From Rhizomicrobium sp. (GTDB lineage Bacteria; Pseudomonadota; Alphaproteobacteria; Micropepsales; Micropepsaceae): a stretch of 64,000 nt of DNA. The DNA is taken from the NCBI GenBank assembly GCA_037200045.1, contig JBBCHM010000001.1:1922001-1986000 (forward strand), in the 5' to 3' direction. Below are positions 15,835 to 26,025 of this stretch, piece by piece. The translations under genes were made by a program, and so were the position numbers. Position 1 is the first letter of the stretch; each line of letters opens with the position of its first letter. The notes under the pieces are model-generated. The model was given only the letters and a program-made list of their open reading frames with translations, did not search any database and had not been told where the DNA came from.

Positions 15835-18535
15835 GAATGCTGCAAATCTCGAAAATCTTGAGATCGCCGTCGAGGGCTTCCTCGCACGGGAAGCCAATCC
15901 GACCCCCGAACGGATTCGTGAACTGATTGCACAATTCCGTGTAATCCCGACATGCAGCGTCGATGACGAAACTGCAGAGTTTCTCGCAAGGCGATTTGAA
16001 GCGCGGCACGGGGTAACGATGACAATCGGTTCCGTCCTCACCGAAGAGGATTTCGAACCATGGCTTGACAGCGCGAAGCCCGGCATCAACCCCTATTACT
16101 GGTCGAGATACAAGAAGCTTCTTGCAGAGAAGCACTTCTCGACCCAGGTCATGGCGACACTCGACGATGTCACCGACCGCATTCTGGGTCTTCTCGAAAA
16201 TCCATTGAAGCCGGGGCCGTGGGACAGACGAGGAATGGTCGTGGGCCACGTCCAGTCGGGGAAAACTGCCAACTATACCGGTCTCATCTGCAAGGCGGCC
16301 GATGCCGGTTATCGGCTTATCATCGTTATCGCCGGCATTCACAACAATCTGCGAAACCAGACCCAGCTTCGTATAGACGAGGGCTTTGTCGGTCGTGACA
16401 GCGCCCGCCTTCTCTCCCGAAATGATGAAAAGTTTGTCGGCGTCGGCCGGTTTGATCAGACGCGCAGGCCCGTGACATTCACGAATTCGCTGAGGGATTT
16501 CAGCAAGGCCATGGCGACGAGCGTGGGCGTACCGCTGCAGAATCTCAATGAACCGGTCATCTTCGTCATCAAGAAGAATTCGAGCACGCTCAAGAACCTC
16601 CTCGAATGGCTCGCGGAGCATAACGCCAGCAGAGGCGGACAGACCGTCGATACACCCATGCTCGTAATCGACGACGAGGCTGACAACGCTTCCATCAATA
16701 TCGGTCATGACAAGGGCGAGGTGTCACGGATCAACGGACATATCAGGAGTCTTCTCCGGATGTTCGCCCGTTCCTGCTACATCGGATATACCGCAACACC
16801 TTTCGCCAACATCTTTATCGATCCGGATACCGACGACGAGATGTACAAGGCGGACCTGTTCCCGCGCAATTTTATCGTCAGCCTCGATCCGCCGACAAAC
16901 TATTTTGGCCCCAGTCGTGTGTTCATTCAGGAGCCGGGAAGCTTCGTTCGGCACATCGATGACAACGAGGACACTCTGCCGCTTCTGCATACCAAGGAGC
17001 TGCCCGTCGCCGGATTGCCGGCAAGTCTGGTGAAGGCAATCAGGTCGTTTGTCGTCGCCCGTGCAATTCGGCTCCTGAGAGGGCATGTCAATCAGCACTG
17101 TTCAATGCTGATCAATGCCTCGCGCTTTACCGAAGTCCAGCGACAGATAAGGAATGAGGTGCACAACAGGCTTGAGCGGATGCAGTCGAGCGCCCGCATC
17201 AACGGAGCGCTGCCGGAATCAGACGCCTTGAAGGATCCCGAAATCGCGGCCCTTCATGACGTCTTTGAGGCGGAATATGCCGAGGCGACAGAGTTCTCCT
17301 GGCTGGACGTCCAGCAGAAGCTCAACGAAGCCGCCGCACCGATAAAGGCCGTCGAGGTCAACAGTCGGTCCTCGGGTACCCTCAACTATGCCGAGCATGA
17401 GAAGACCGGCCTGAATGTGATTGCGGTTGGAGGTTTCTCACTGTCGCGGGGACTGACACTGGAAGGGCTGATGATCAGCTACTTCCTCAGAAACTCAATG
17501 ATGTACGACACCCTGATGCAGATGGGTCGGTGGTTCGGTTACAGGCCCGACTACGATGACCTTTGTCGTATCTGGATGCTTGAGGAAGCCGAAGGATGGT
17601 ACTCGTATGTTGCGGAATCCATCGAAATGCTGCGCGAGGAATTGCGCAGGATGGAGGTGGCCGGCGGCACACCCGAAGACTTTGGCCTCAAGGTCAGAAG
17701 CCATCCGACCACCCTTATTGTGACTGCGCGCAACAAGATGGGGTCGGGTGAAGAGCTGGTTGTCAACATCGGTCTTGGCAACAGCTTCGTTGAGACCGTG
17801 GTGCTCAGGCGCGACAGAGACAGCCTTGAAGCCAATCGTGCCGCCGTTGATCGGTTCGCGAAACGGCTCGCAGGCGAAGGCAACCCGTTGACAGCAGCAC
17901 AACGCGTTTCCGGCGGCTGGCTCCTTGAGGACGTAAACGTCGAAGCCATCCTTGGCTTTCTATCCGGTTTTCAAAATCACCCTGGCTCCATTTATACAGA
18001 CCCCGGCCCGGTACGTCGCTATATCCAGGACCGTGCCGCCTCGGAACTGTTGTCGTGGGATGTGCTCTTTGCGAGCCTGCGCAATGAGGGTCCGGAATCG
18101 CTTGTCGATAACGGCCTTGGCGTGCCGATCATCTGCCAGTTCCGGAAGACCGGGCGAAGAAGCGACACACGCACACTTCGCATTACGGACAATGCCCGCG
18201 TCTCATCCCGAGGTGTCGAAAAGGCCGGTCTGACGGACGATCAGCGCCGGAATGCCGAACAGGCCTATCGCGCGGCCAATATTCTCGAAGAGGAACCGGG
18301 CAAGACACTCAATTATCCTGACCGCATATATCGCGAACAGCGCATTCGCCCTCTTCTCATTGTTCATCTGCTGCAGATCAGGGAAATGGCAGAGCCCGTC
18401 GTGGCCTGGAGCATCAGCTTCCCGAAGACTGCTGTCGAGGAAACTCGCGTCGAGTTTGTCGTGAACACGACCTGGATGCGCGAGAATTATCCGGAGGAGG
18501 CCGAAGACGAAGAAGCCGGGGATGATGATGAGTGA
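15827..18535 (+). CDS. Z1-domain helicase-like ATPase (Mza-type)
   Basis: A 902-residue protein. ATG 15827 is chosen because GAGGGG sits 7 nt upstream; a frame from 15809 is less likely. Walker A is GHVQSGKTANYTGL near residues 139-152, a DEAD-like box VIDDEADNAS near 280, then SCYIGYTATPFANIF near 318. The Z1 hallmark GGFSLSRGLTLEGLM and QMGRWFGYRPDYDDLCR follow near residues 535-585. The tail is acidic. Z1 proteins are superfamily-II-like ATPases found with MutL-like ATPases in defence operons. It overlaps the genes on both sides, so the operon is tightly coupled. Confidence 0.88.
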   Translation: MPENAANLENLEIAVEGFLAREANPTPERIRELIAQFRVIPTCSVDDETAEFLARRFEARHGVTMTIGSVLTEEDFEPWLDSAKPGINPYYWSRYKKLLAEKHFSTQVMATLDDVTDRILGLLENPLKPGPWDRRGMVVGHVQSGKTANYTGLICKAADAGYRLIIVIAGIHNNLRNQTQLRIDEGFVGRDSARLLSRNDEKFVGVGRFDQTRRPVTFTNSLRDFSKAMATSVGVPLQNLNEPVIFVIKKNSSTLKNLLEWLAEHNASRGGQTVDTPMLVIDDEADNASINIGHDKGEVSRINGHIRSLLRMFARSCYIGYTATPFANIFIDPDTDDEMYKADLFPRNFIVSLDPPTNYFGPSRVFIQEPGSFVRHIDDNEDTLPLLHTKELPVAGLPASLVKAIRSFVVARAIRLLRGHVNQHCSMLINASRFTEVQRQIRNEVHNRLERMQSSARINGALPESDALKDPEIAALHDVFEAEYAEATEFSWLDVQQKLNEAAAPIKAVEVNSRSSGTLNYAEHEKTGLNVIAVGGFSLSRGLTLEGLMISYFLRNSMMYDTLMQMGRWFGYRPDYDDLCRIWMLEEAEGWYSYVAESIEMLREELRRMEVAGGTPEDFGLKVRSHPTTLIVTARNKMGSGEELVVNIGLGNSFVETVVLRRDRDSLEANRAAVDRFAKRLAGEGNPLTAAQRVSGGWLLEDVNVEAILGFLSGFQNHPGSIYTDPGPVRRYIQDRAASELLSWDVLFASLRNEGPESLVDNGLGVPIICQFRKTGRRSDTRTLRITDNARVSSRGVEKAGLTDDQRRNAEQAYRAANILEEEPGKTLNYPDRIYREQRIRPLLIVHLLQIREMAEPVVAWSISFPKTAVEETRVEFVVNTTWMRENYPEEAEDEEAGDDDE

Positions 18536-19526
18536 TCCATGGACCGATCTCGCGACGCCTGATGAGACGACCAAGGTAAGCGCACGCCGCGTCGACGAGC
18601 GTCTGCGGTGGAATTTCTACTGGGCGAAAAGCGCCGATCGAAAATGCCTGCTCGTTCTCAGACATGCTCCCGACTCGCAGCCGGCGTCCCGTCTTCCGAC
18701 CCTCAACGGCCTTGAGATATCCGAAACGGAGGCTGATGACGGCCAGAACAGAATGCTGGTCTTTCGTCTGTCGGACAGCAGTCAACGCGTCATCTTCGAG
18801 CAGCTCTGCCGGGACATCGTGTCGGCAACGTCCGTTGCAGAGTCCGAACCGGAAGCAGTCGAGTTTGCCTTGGCCAGAACCTGGCGCTGGCATCACCTCT
18901 TGCGCGGCGGAAGCAGCGGTCGACTCTCCGAGGAAGAGCAGAAAGGCGTCATAGGAGAATTGCTGGTATTTGAGCGACATCTTCTTACCCGCTTTTCACC
19001 CGGCGAGGCGCTGGAGGCATGGCGCGGCCCGCTCGGTGCCCCGAAGGACTTCGAGATCGGACAGATTTGCATCGAGGCGAAGGCGAGACGCGGAGGAGCC
19101 ACACCCTTCGTCGTCATCTCGTCCGAACATCAGCTTGATAGTGAAGGTCTGGAATTTCTTTTTCTGCACGTGGTCGACCTGAGCAGCGCTCCATCGAGCG
19201 ACGCGCTGGCATTCACGATCACCGACATCGCACGACGGGTTCGCGAACGTGTCGAAACCGCAGATCAGGGGGCAATCGAACTGCTCGATTCGCGTCTGCT
19301 GGCTGCCGGGTTTGACTGGCGGCAGGACTATTCGGCGTTCCGATGGGTATCCGGACGATCGCGCATCTATCGCGTCGGGGATGAATTTCCGCGTCTGTCC
19401 GCACATGACGTGCCAGCCGGTGTTTCCGATGTCCGGTATTCGCTCTCGCTCATGGAGTGTGAAGGATTCGCCGTGACGCCGGAAGTTCTCGATGAAGCAT
19501 TGGCCGGAGGGGACAATGGCGATTGA
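18522..19526 (+). CDS. PD-(D/E)XK motif protein (Mza-type)
   Basis: A 334-residue product with three successive ATG codons (18522, 18525, 18528) overlapping the Z1 gene end. The nuclease-like core is near residues 170-200: KDFEIGQICIEAKARRG, giving D...E-A-K as expected for a PD-(D/E)XK fold. It corresponds to the PD-(D/E)XK protein that regularly sits between Z1 and AIPR genes. It probably cuts DNA, or is the nuclease arm of the complex. Activity has not been shown here. Confidence 0.78.
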   Translation: MMMSDPWTDLATPDETTKVSARRVDERLRWNFYWAKSADRKCLLVLRHAPDSQPASRLPTLNGLEISETEADDGQNRMLVFRLSDSSQRVIFEQLCRDIVSATSVAESEPEAVEFALARTWRWHHLLRGGSSGRLSEEEQKGVIGELLVFERHLLTRFSPGEALEAWRGPLGAPKDFEIGQICIEAKARRGGATPFVVISSEHQLDSEGLEFLFLHVVDLSSAPSSDALAFTITDIARRVRERVETADQGAIELLDSRLLAAGFDWRQDYSAFRWVSGRSRIYRVGDEFPRLSAHDVPAGVSDVRYSLSLMECEGFAVTPEVLDEALAGGDNGD

Positions 19527-21594
19527 GATCGGCGAATTCTATCAGGAGTTCTTTCAGGACATCCTGGCGTCTGCCGACGCTGACGGCCGCTATGCCGAGG
19601 ACGCCTTTTTCAGCCTGTTCTGCGAGCAGCTTGTGGATGCAGGCGAGCTCGAGACCGCAGATCGCGCGCCATATGTTTCGCCGAATCGCGCAACAAGAGT
19701 GGACGGCTACGGTGGCGATCCGGCCGGAGCCGACGGCGTTCTGAGTCTGATCATCGCCGACTTTCATCAGTCGGCCGAGATCGCAACACTTACGGCCACC
19801 GAAATGGAGGCTCTGTTCAAGCGCGTCTACAGCTTCCTCTCAAGATCGCTTGATCGGTCCTTCAGGGATGGACTTGAGGAAACGACACCGGCCTTCGGAC
19901 TTGCCGATCTCATCGCTGCGAGATGGCCATCGGTTTCCAAGGTCCGACTTTTCCTGGTCAGCAATCGCATGCTGAGCACCCGGGTTGACGGCCGCGAAGC
20001 GGACACGCTCAGGGATATACCCGTCACCTATAGCGTGTGGGACCTCGGTCGACTCCACCGTTTTTCCACGTCAGGTCACGGCCGGGAGGAAATCGGAATC
20101 GATCTTGAAGCCGACTTTGGCGGAGCGATGTCGGCGCTTCCCGCCCACCTGACGAATGCAGGCTACGAGGCCTATCTGGTTGCCGTGCCAGGCATGCAGC
20201 TCGCAAAGATATACGACAGGTGGGGTGCGCGCCTGCTTGAGCAGAATGTTCGCGTCTTTCTTCAGGCGCGAGGAACCATCAACAAGGGAATCAGAAACAC
20301 CATCGAGAACAATCCCGAAATGTTCTTCGCCTACAATAACGGGATCACCGCAACCGCCGAGGCGGTCACGACCCGGGAGTCGGAGAGTGGACTTCTCCTG
20401 ACCGGATTCAAGAATCTTCAGATCGTGAATGGCGGGCAGACAACTGCCTCCATCCATGCCGCCAGCCGGAAGAAGGGCGTGGACCTTTCCAGGGTCTTTG
20501 TGCAGATGAAGCTATCCATTGTGGACCACGAGAAGGCTGTTGAGATCGTTCCGAAGATTTCGGAGTTTGCCAATAGCCAGAACCGGGTCAACGCAGCCGA
20601 CTTCTTCGCGAACCATCCTTTCCACGTCCGAATGGAGGATTTCTCTCGTCGCCTCTTTGCGCCGTCTCCTGACGGTACCTTCAGGGAGTCGAAGTGGTTT
20701 TACGAAAGAGCGCGCGGCCAGTATCAGGATGCGAGAGCCAACCTTACCGACGCGCAGAGAAAGAAGTTTGATCTCGAATATCCGAAGTCACAGCTCTTTT
20801 CGAAAACCGATCTCGGAAAGTACCTCAATGTCTGGAAGCAGCATCCGGATATCGTCAGCAGGGGCGGACAGAAGAATTTTGTCCATTTCGCCGACGCGAT
20901 CGGCAAGGAGTGGGACAGGAACGCCGATGCGTTCAACGAAAGCTTTTTCCGCCATTCCATTGCCAAGGCGATCATTTTCACGGAAGTCGAGCAAATCGTT
21001 ACCGAACAGCCGTGGTATCAGGGTGGTTTTCGCGCGAACGTGGTCGCATACGCGATATCGAAGCTTGCCCACGACGTGGACAAACTCGGCCTCTCGGTCG
21101 ATTTCGACGCCGTCTGGAAAAAACAGGCGATAAGCGCGGTTCTGCGCGAGGCGCTGACAATAGCTGCGAAGGAAGTTCACGATGTCATCGTCGACACGCC
21201 GCCCAACGTCAGCAACGTCACGGAATGGGCCAAGCAGCAAGCCTGCTGGAACCGGGTCGCCGGCGTGGGAATCCAATGGCCGGCCAGGCTGAAGGACGAG
21301 CTTGTCAGCAAGGAAGAGGCACAGGAAGGGAAGCGTTCCGCCGTCAGGGATCAAAAGATGCTGAACGGCATTGACGCGCAGAGCGCGGTTGTCAAGGCGG
21401 GTGCCGCACTTTGGAAGGACGTACTCGATTGGGGTCTGGAGCGAAAGCTTCTCACCCCGATGGAACGCGGGATTCTCGAGACCGCCGCAGCGATGCCGCG
21501 AAAGCTTCCAAGCGAAAAGCAGTGCGTGATCACCATTGAGACATTGAGAAAGCTTCGCGCGGAAGGCTGCCAGCTCGGAGTTGGCATTGTCTGA
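19516..21594 (+). CDS. AIPR family protein (Mza-type)
   Basis: A 692-residue product. ATG 19516 has GGAGGG at 4-9 nt; a frame from 19492 would extend it by eight residues. The AIPR (abortive infection phage resistance) core is visible in FFAYNNGITATAEAV near residue 275 and LQIVNGGQTTASIHAA near 306. The N-terminal 180 residues resemble a nuclease-like region seen in this family. It is the last gene of the operon and overlaps the preceding gene by 11 bp. In Mza-type loci AIPR is the final member. Its biochemical role is not established to my knowledge. Confidence 0.85.
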   Translation: MAIEIGEFYQEFFQDILASADADGRYAEDAFFSLFCEQLVDAGELETADRAPYVSPNRATRVDGYGGDPAGADGVLSLIIADFHQSAEIATLTATEMEALFKRVYSFLSRSLDRSFRDGLEETTPAFGLADLIAARWPSVSKVRLFLVSNRMLSTRVDGREADTLRDIPVTYSVWDLGRLHRFSTSGHGREEIGIDLEADFGGAMSALPAHLTNAGYEAYLVAVPGMQLAKIYDRWGARLLEQNVRVFLQARGTINKGIRNTIENNPEMFFAYNNGITATAEAVTTRESESGLLLTGFKNLQIVNGGQTTASIHAASRKKGVDLSRVFVQMKLSIVDHEKAVEIVPKISEFANSQNRVNAADFFANHPFHVRMEDFSRRLFAPSPDGTFRESKWFYERARGQYQDARANLTDAQRKKFDLEYPKSQLFSKTDLGKYLNVWKQHPDIVSRGGQKNFVHFADAIGKEWDRNADAFNESFFRHSIAKAIIFTEVEQIVTEQPWYQGGFRANVVAYAISKLAHDVDKLGLSVDFDAVWKKQAISAVLREALTIAAKEVHDVIVDTPPNVSNVTEWAKQQACWNRVAGVGIQWPARLKDELVSKEEAQEGKRSAVRDQKMLNGIDAQSAVVKAGAALWKDVLDWGLERKLLTPMERGILETAAAMPRKLPSEKQCVITIETLRKLRAEGCQLGVGIV

Positions 21595-21629
21595 CGCACG
21601 GAGAACATAGTCGATGCGCGCGTGGGCAC

Positions 21630-21709
21630 TTCCCCTTCGGACTCCGGCGTCGTTTCCCCGTTCTTCCTCCACTGCGCTTCGTGCCGAACAGGTGATCGCC
21701 CTCATCGCC
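21630..21709 (+). repeat. Diverged 80-bp repeat, copy A
   Basis: Contains CTCCGGCGTCGTTTCCCC and GTTCTTCCTCC. About 87% of positions match 27060-27137 in the same orientation. The two copies flank the Hachiman-like genes plus the IS element. The sequence lies in the 250-bp gap between the AIPR stop and the helicase stop, where no gene is seen. Confidence 0.7.
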
Positions 21710-21844
21710 TTTGTCTTTCATGCCCCTCCAAACCCAGTTCATTTTTCGCCCACTCGGCGCGAATTCCGGATTGCCTTTGGTGGAAACTCTAGCGCCTGCG
21801 ACGCTTCTAGAGTGCTGAAAACTTGAACAACGACTCTGCTTCTC

Positions 21845-24800
21845 TCATGCGTTGCCTGGTCTCTTCAAAGCCTTCGGTATCGCTTCCGATGGAATTTGCT
21901 GCCTTATTTCGTCGTAAAGACGCCTAGCAGCTACGCGCGATACGCTACGGCCACAGTTGATACGTGTCGCGAAAGACTCCGGCCCGTCACACCCTTCACG
22001 AACTGCGCCCCCGAGGGTAGCCAACACCGTCTGGATTGTCGGCGTTTCACCAGCAGCTTTGGACCTAGCCATTAACAGACGAGCGGGCAGACCGGCTAAG
22101 AATGCGAGGTCTGCAACAATTCGAGAGACAAAATGTCGTGCGTGCTCGCATCGACCCAGTTTGTTCGGGCGACCAAGAAACGCGACTTCCAACTGGCAAA
22201 GCGGAACGCCCGACATCCACAACGGCCAGAGCGTTGCCAACACAGGAAGCGCTAACTCCGCGCGTTCTTTATCGATCGATAGCTTCTTGTATTCCTCGCC
22301 CAGAAGCCCTTCCAAATTTTCGGGGCGAATCAACTCCATAAGCATGGCTGGGCTGCTTTCGAGCCACTTTATCAACGACGCAACTATCTGTGTTGCGGAC
22401 CCATCAAACGAACCAGAATCAGCAAGATCGAGCAGTTGTTGGAGAAGCTTTATCGAGAAGCCTGTTGAGGCGGCAAGGTGCTCGATCCACTTGTCCTTGT
22501 CGGGGAGATCGACTGTAGCGCGCGCCGCGATGGTAGACTTAATCCTTGTGTCGATCCACTGTTCATCACCCGCTACCTTCGCTCTATATGCAGCGAATGA
22601 GCGCTTCAGCATCGCAACGGCGGGATCTTCCACCTCACCAGCAATTGCTAATGGAAGCTTGCTCAGCAGATAGGCCGGAGTGCCGTTCTTCGTTATGCCG
22701 TTGTGAATTTGGTCTAGGACGACTTTCATCGGATCATCAATGGTCAGGCATTGGTCTGCCTGTTCGAAGATCGCCTGCAAGTCCATCCAATGATTGCTGA
22801 TCTCACTTTTTGCGTCATCGAAGCCGATGACCTTGCTCGGTACGAGGAGGACGAACCCTTCAGCCCCCTCGCCTGCCCGCCCCGCCCGGCCCGCTGCGTT
22901 AAGTAGTTCATGAGCTTCAAGCCGTTTCATCTTGTCCGCGCCTGGATCGAAGCGGCTATCACCTGAGATTATGACTACCTCGCTTGGTAGGTTCATTCCC
23001 TGAGCGAGCGTAGATGTGGCAAACAACGCGCCAATTCCGTCGCGGCGTTTGAATAGACTTTCATGAAGATCGCGTTCCTCGCGCAATAACAACGAATGAT
23101 GGCTCGTCGCGCCGGTCCTGAGCACGCCATCGTCGTCAAGGCGAAGATAGCAGTATTCTGCGCCTCCCATTTCCTCGACCGATAACAGTCGCCACGCCTT
23201 CTCTTCGTCCGTCAGGACGACGGGCTGAGCGTCGAGACGAGCAGGAAACTCTTTGACGCAGCTCTCACAAAAAAACGGTCGTCTGAACGAAAACAAGCGT
23301 TTTCATCCCTGCGGTGACCGATGCTGCCGCGATTGCTCCGCTTGATTCGTTCCCGTTGGGAGTTAACTGCCAAACACGACCGTTGTTGGCTTTTCGTGTG
23401 GCAAGCAGAACCTGCGATGACAACAGAGGGAGCAACGCGTAATCTTCGCGATGCGTCGTGCTCCACGTTTGCAATAGACTGAAGAACCCATATGGCGAGG
23501 CATGAAGCTCTCTCTGAACCCAAGTTGGTGCAGCTTTTTGGGTTGGGTGCAGCTTTCTGGCGCCGCGCAGTTTCTTATCTAACGCTGTGATTTGCTCAGC
23601 CGGATAAACCACGCATCCGCGAACCTGTCGGGTTGGTTTCCACGACAGATCAAGGGTCAAACAATCGCGGCCAGTAAGCTCCTTGAGCCAGCCTGCAATC
23701 TCGCCAGTATTTTTCATCATGGCGGATAGCATCAACAAATCTGCCGCTGGGGCCGCTCTTGTCAGTCCTAGAATTGTGAGCATAGCATCGAGCCCTCGAC
23801 GACTTCTGTCTTCCTCCCGCGGATGGAGAAGGTGACATTCGTCGAAAACAATAAGCCCAAGACCCTCGAACGCTTCGGGTTGCATCGAAAGCAGCATAAG
23901 GCAGCGTTCCGGAGTGGTCACTGTCACTTCAGGAAGTACATAGATTTCAGCGAGGGTAACGTCGTCATCAACGTCACCAACAATGTCGAAACTTTGAAAC
24001 GTACGCTTCAGCGCCCGCGTGGTTTGTGCGACAAGTGCGTGGGTTGGCGCTAAGAAAACAACTTTCTCACCGCGAAGCAGAGCCGTTACGATCTTTAATT
24101 CGGCAAGAGTTGATTTGCCCGCTCCAGTGGGAAAGCTGATTGCGGACGATATCCCTTGTTTGAGATAACCCGCCGCTATGGCTTCGCGATGATTGCGCCA
24201 CAAGTAGGGGCGTTGCCGTGCCATCCTGCGCAAAACCTGCCACCATCCTGCCTCATCTACGCCGCCGGGCGTCGGGATTCGGGTTAGTGCCGTTCCCAAA
24301 AGATCGCGCTCTACCGCAAGGAGCAGATTTGCGAGATGAAGCGGCCCCGGATAGAGACTGTAAACTTGATCGCCGGAGTCCAGTACACCGTCTATTGCCT
24401 CGACGCAGAGTTCCCGCACCTTACGAAATATCGCCACTGCGGGTTCTAGTCCTCCTGCGCTAGGTTCAAGATCGAATCGTAACCGAATTTGCTCTGCCAG
24501 CCGTCTAATCCCTTTCAACAACATTAGAAGAAGCGACTGGACTGCACGGTCTCCCATATCGGCTGTCAGACTGATTTTTGGAATATCGCTCCTTAGGATC
24601 GAGATGAGCCTCCCGTGTGCTAGGTCTCTGATAGCGGTGAGAAGGGCTCTCTCAATAGGGCTTGTGTGATCGGGATGCAGCACGATCCGCTTAGCCGCCT
24701 CCGTCGCATCTGCATAAGACTCGGCAACGAGAAACAACAAAGTAGTGCACACGTCGGGAGAAACGGTGGAAGCGTCGATGCGGCTTGTTGCTGCTTTGCC

Positions 24801-25100
24801 GAAGTGACCGTGTGTAAACGCTTGATGTGCTGATGCCGCGACAAAGGCTGCTGCGGCTCGGTTTGCTCGGTCTGGAAGCAGCGACACATATGCTTCGTAT
24901 GTAAGTGCAAGTCGCCGTAGCTCGTACAGATTCCTTTTAGTCTCGTCCGGCGGCGTACTCTCGGTCGCAGGCTGTAACCTTATCCGCGCCGAAACAACGT
25001 CGGCGAAGGCCTCCGTCAATCGTTTCGGCAAGCTTTCAAGATCAAGGCCGTCGAGCGCGGGAGCAGACTGGATGAGTGCCGAGGTGACCGGATCAAACAT
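21845..25100 (-). pseudogene. HamB-like SF2 helicase, one frameshift
   Basis: A helicase of about 1085 residues split by a single frameshift at a run of seven A (23269-23275, plus strand). Frame 1 (25100 to 23265): ATP motif FPTGAGKSTLAELK near residue 325, DECHLL near 418, LSAMMKNTGEIAGW. Frame 2 (to 21845) begins CESCVKEF and carries TSTLAQGMNLPSE and NAAGRAGRAGEG, the motif V/VI region of Ski2-like helicases. With six T on the coding strand the reading becomes VFVQTTVFCESC, a sensible join. It overlaps the hamA-like gene by 8 bp. In Hachiman the helicase senses DNA damage or phage DNA and releases HamA. Identity as HamB rests on gene pairing and motifs. Confidence 0.78.
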
Positions 25101-25896
25101 TCGCCACCGCCACCGACTTAATGTGTTCGATCACGCGATTGGCAAACTGATCCATCCATTTGCGTAACTCGGGAACGTACATCGTTTCGGCGCGGCGACG
25201 CTTGACATCTCCCGGCGCGTTTTCGTCGAACCCTTTGAATAGCTTTGCCCGCCGCGCAGAAGTCGAGTGGGTCTTTCCCACTGTGATGCTGACACGGTAG
25301 TACCGTGCCTCCTTCCACATGATGTTTGAAATCGCGGCGTCTACATCCAGGCCGGGATCGAGCCTCGCTTGCGCATCAAGGACGCCATTCACTTCATGAG
25401 TAAGTTCGTTTGCCCTATCTCCCGCTTCCAGTGCTGCGATTCCCGGCAGAACGTCCTCGCGAATTGTCTGGCGCGCATTGTCCGTCGCCTTATCTTCGAA
25501 TATGACGACGGCCGTTATGGCCTTGCCGTCCGCCGACAATTCGAGCTGCAATCCATCGAACCCTTTGTGGGCTTTGATGATATGCGGCGGACGCGTGACG
25601 ACGCCTTTTGTATCCCGATGCGCCGCGATCCAAGAAATGGTCTGAAATATCCAGCCGTCGCGATGCCATGGGTCTTCGTTAGGCTCGACGGTTAAGAGCG
25701 AGATGGCCGCTTTGGCTTGCTCCGCGCTCGTGCTGGGTCCATCAACTCCGGCGCCACCTAGAATTTTTGAGACATGGCGATATTGGCCAAGGGCCACGCG
25801 CGCAACACGCTGCGACAGCGTGTCTTCGTCCGTTATGGTCCAGCTAAAACCATGACAGAGCTGACCATGATCGATGGCTGAAAGAGTAAGCGACAT
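25093..25896 (-). CDS. HamA-like nuclease (DUF1837 style)
   Basis: A 267-residue protein. The nuclease-type core is GFDGLQLEL (D114) followed by VIFEDKATDNAR (E134, K136), a D...E-x-K arrangement. Hachiman HamA proteins carry such an E-x-K site, belong to DUF1837 and act as DNA nucleases. The length is close to the family's usual 250-300 residues. It is transcribed first and overlaps the helicase, the same order as hamA-hamB. Its upstream region is only 128 bp before the IS end, so its promoter may be disturbed or supplied by the IS. Confidence 0.7.
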   Translation of the reverse strand: MSLTLSAIDHGQLCHGFSWTITDEDTLSQRVARVALGQYRHVSKILGGAGVDGPSTSAEQAKAAISLLTVEPNEDPWHRDGWIFQTISWIAAHRDTKGVVTRPPHIIKAHKGFDGLQLELSADGKAITAVVIFEDKATDNARQTIREDVLPGIAALEAGDRANELTHEVNGVLDAQARLDPGLDVDAAISNIMWKEARYYRVSITVGKTHSTSARRAKLFKGFDENAPGDVKRRRAETMYVPELRKWMDQFANRVIEHIKSVAVANV

Positions 25897-26025
25897 GCGC
25901 GAAAACTTGCTGGCTGATTGTAGGTCTGCTGGCTAGGAGTTGGATACCGTCGGTGTTACTTTCTGAGTATCCAGTCAAAGGCCAGAAATTACCTCTAGCA
26001 CCTAATATTGTTGGATCAAAACTAG

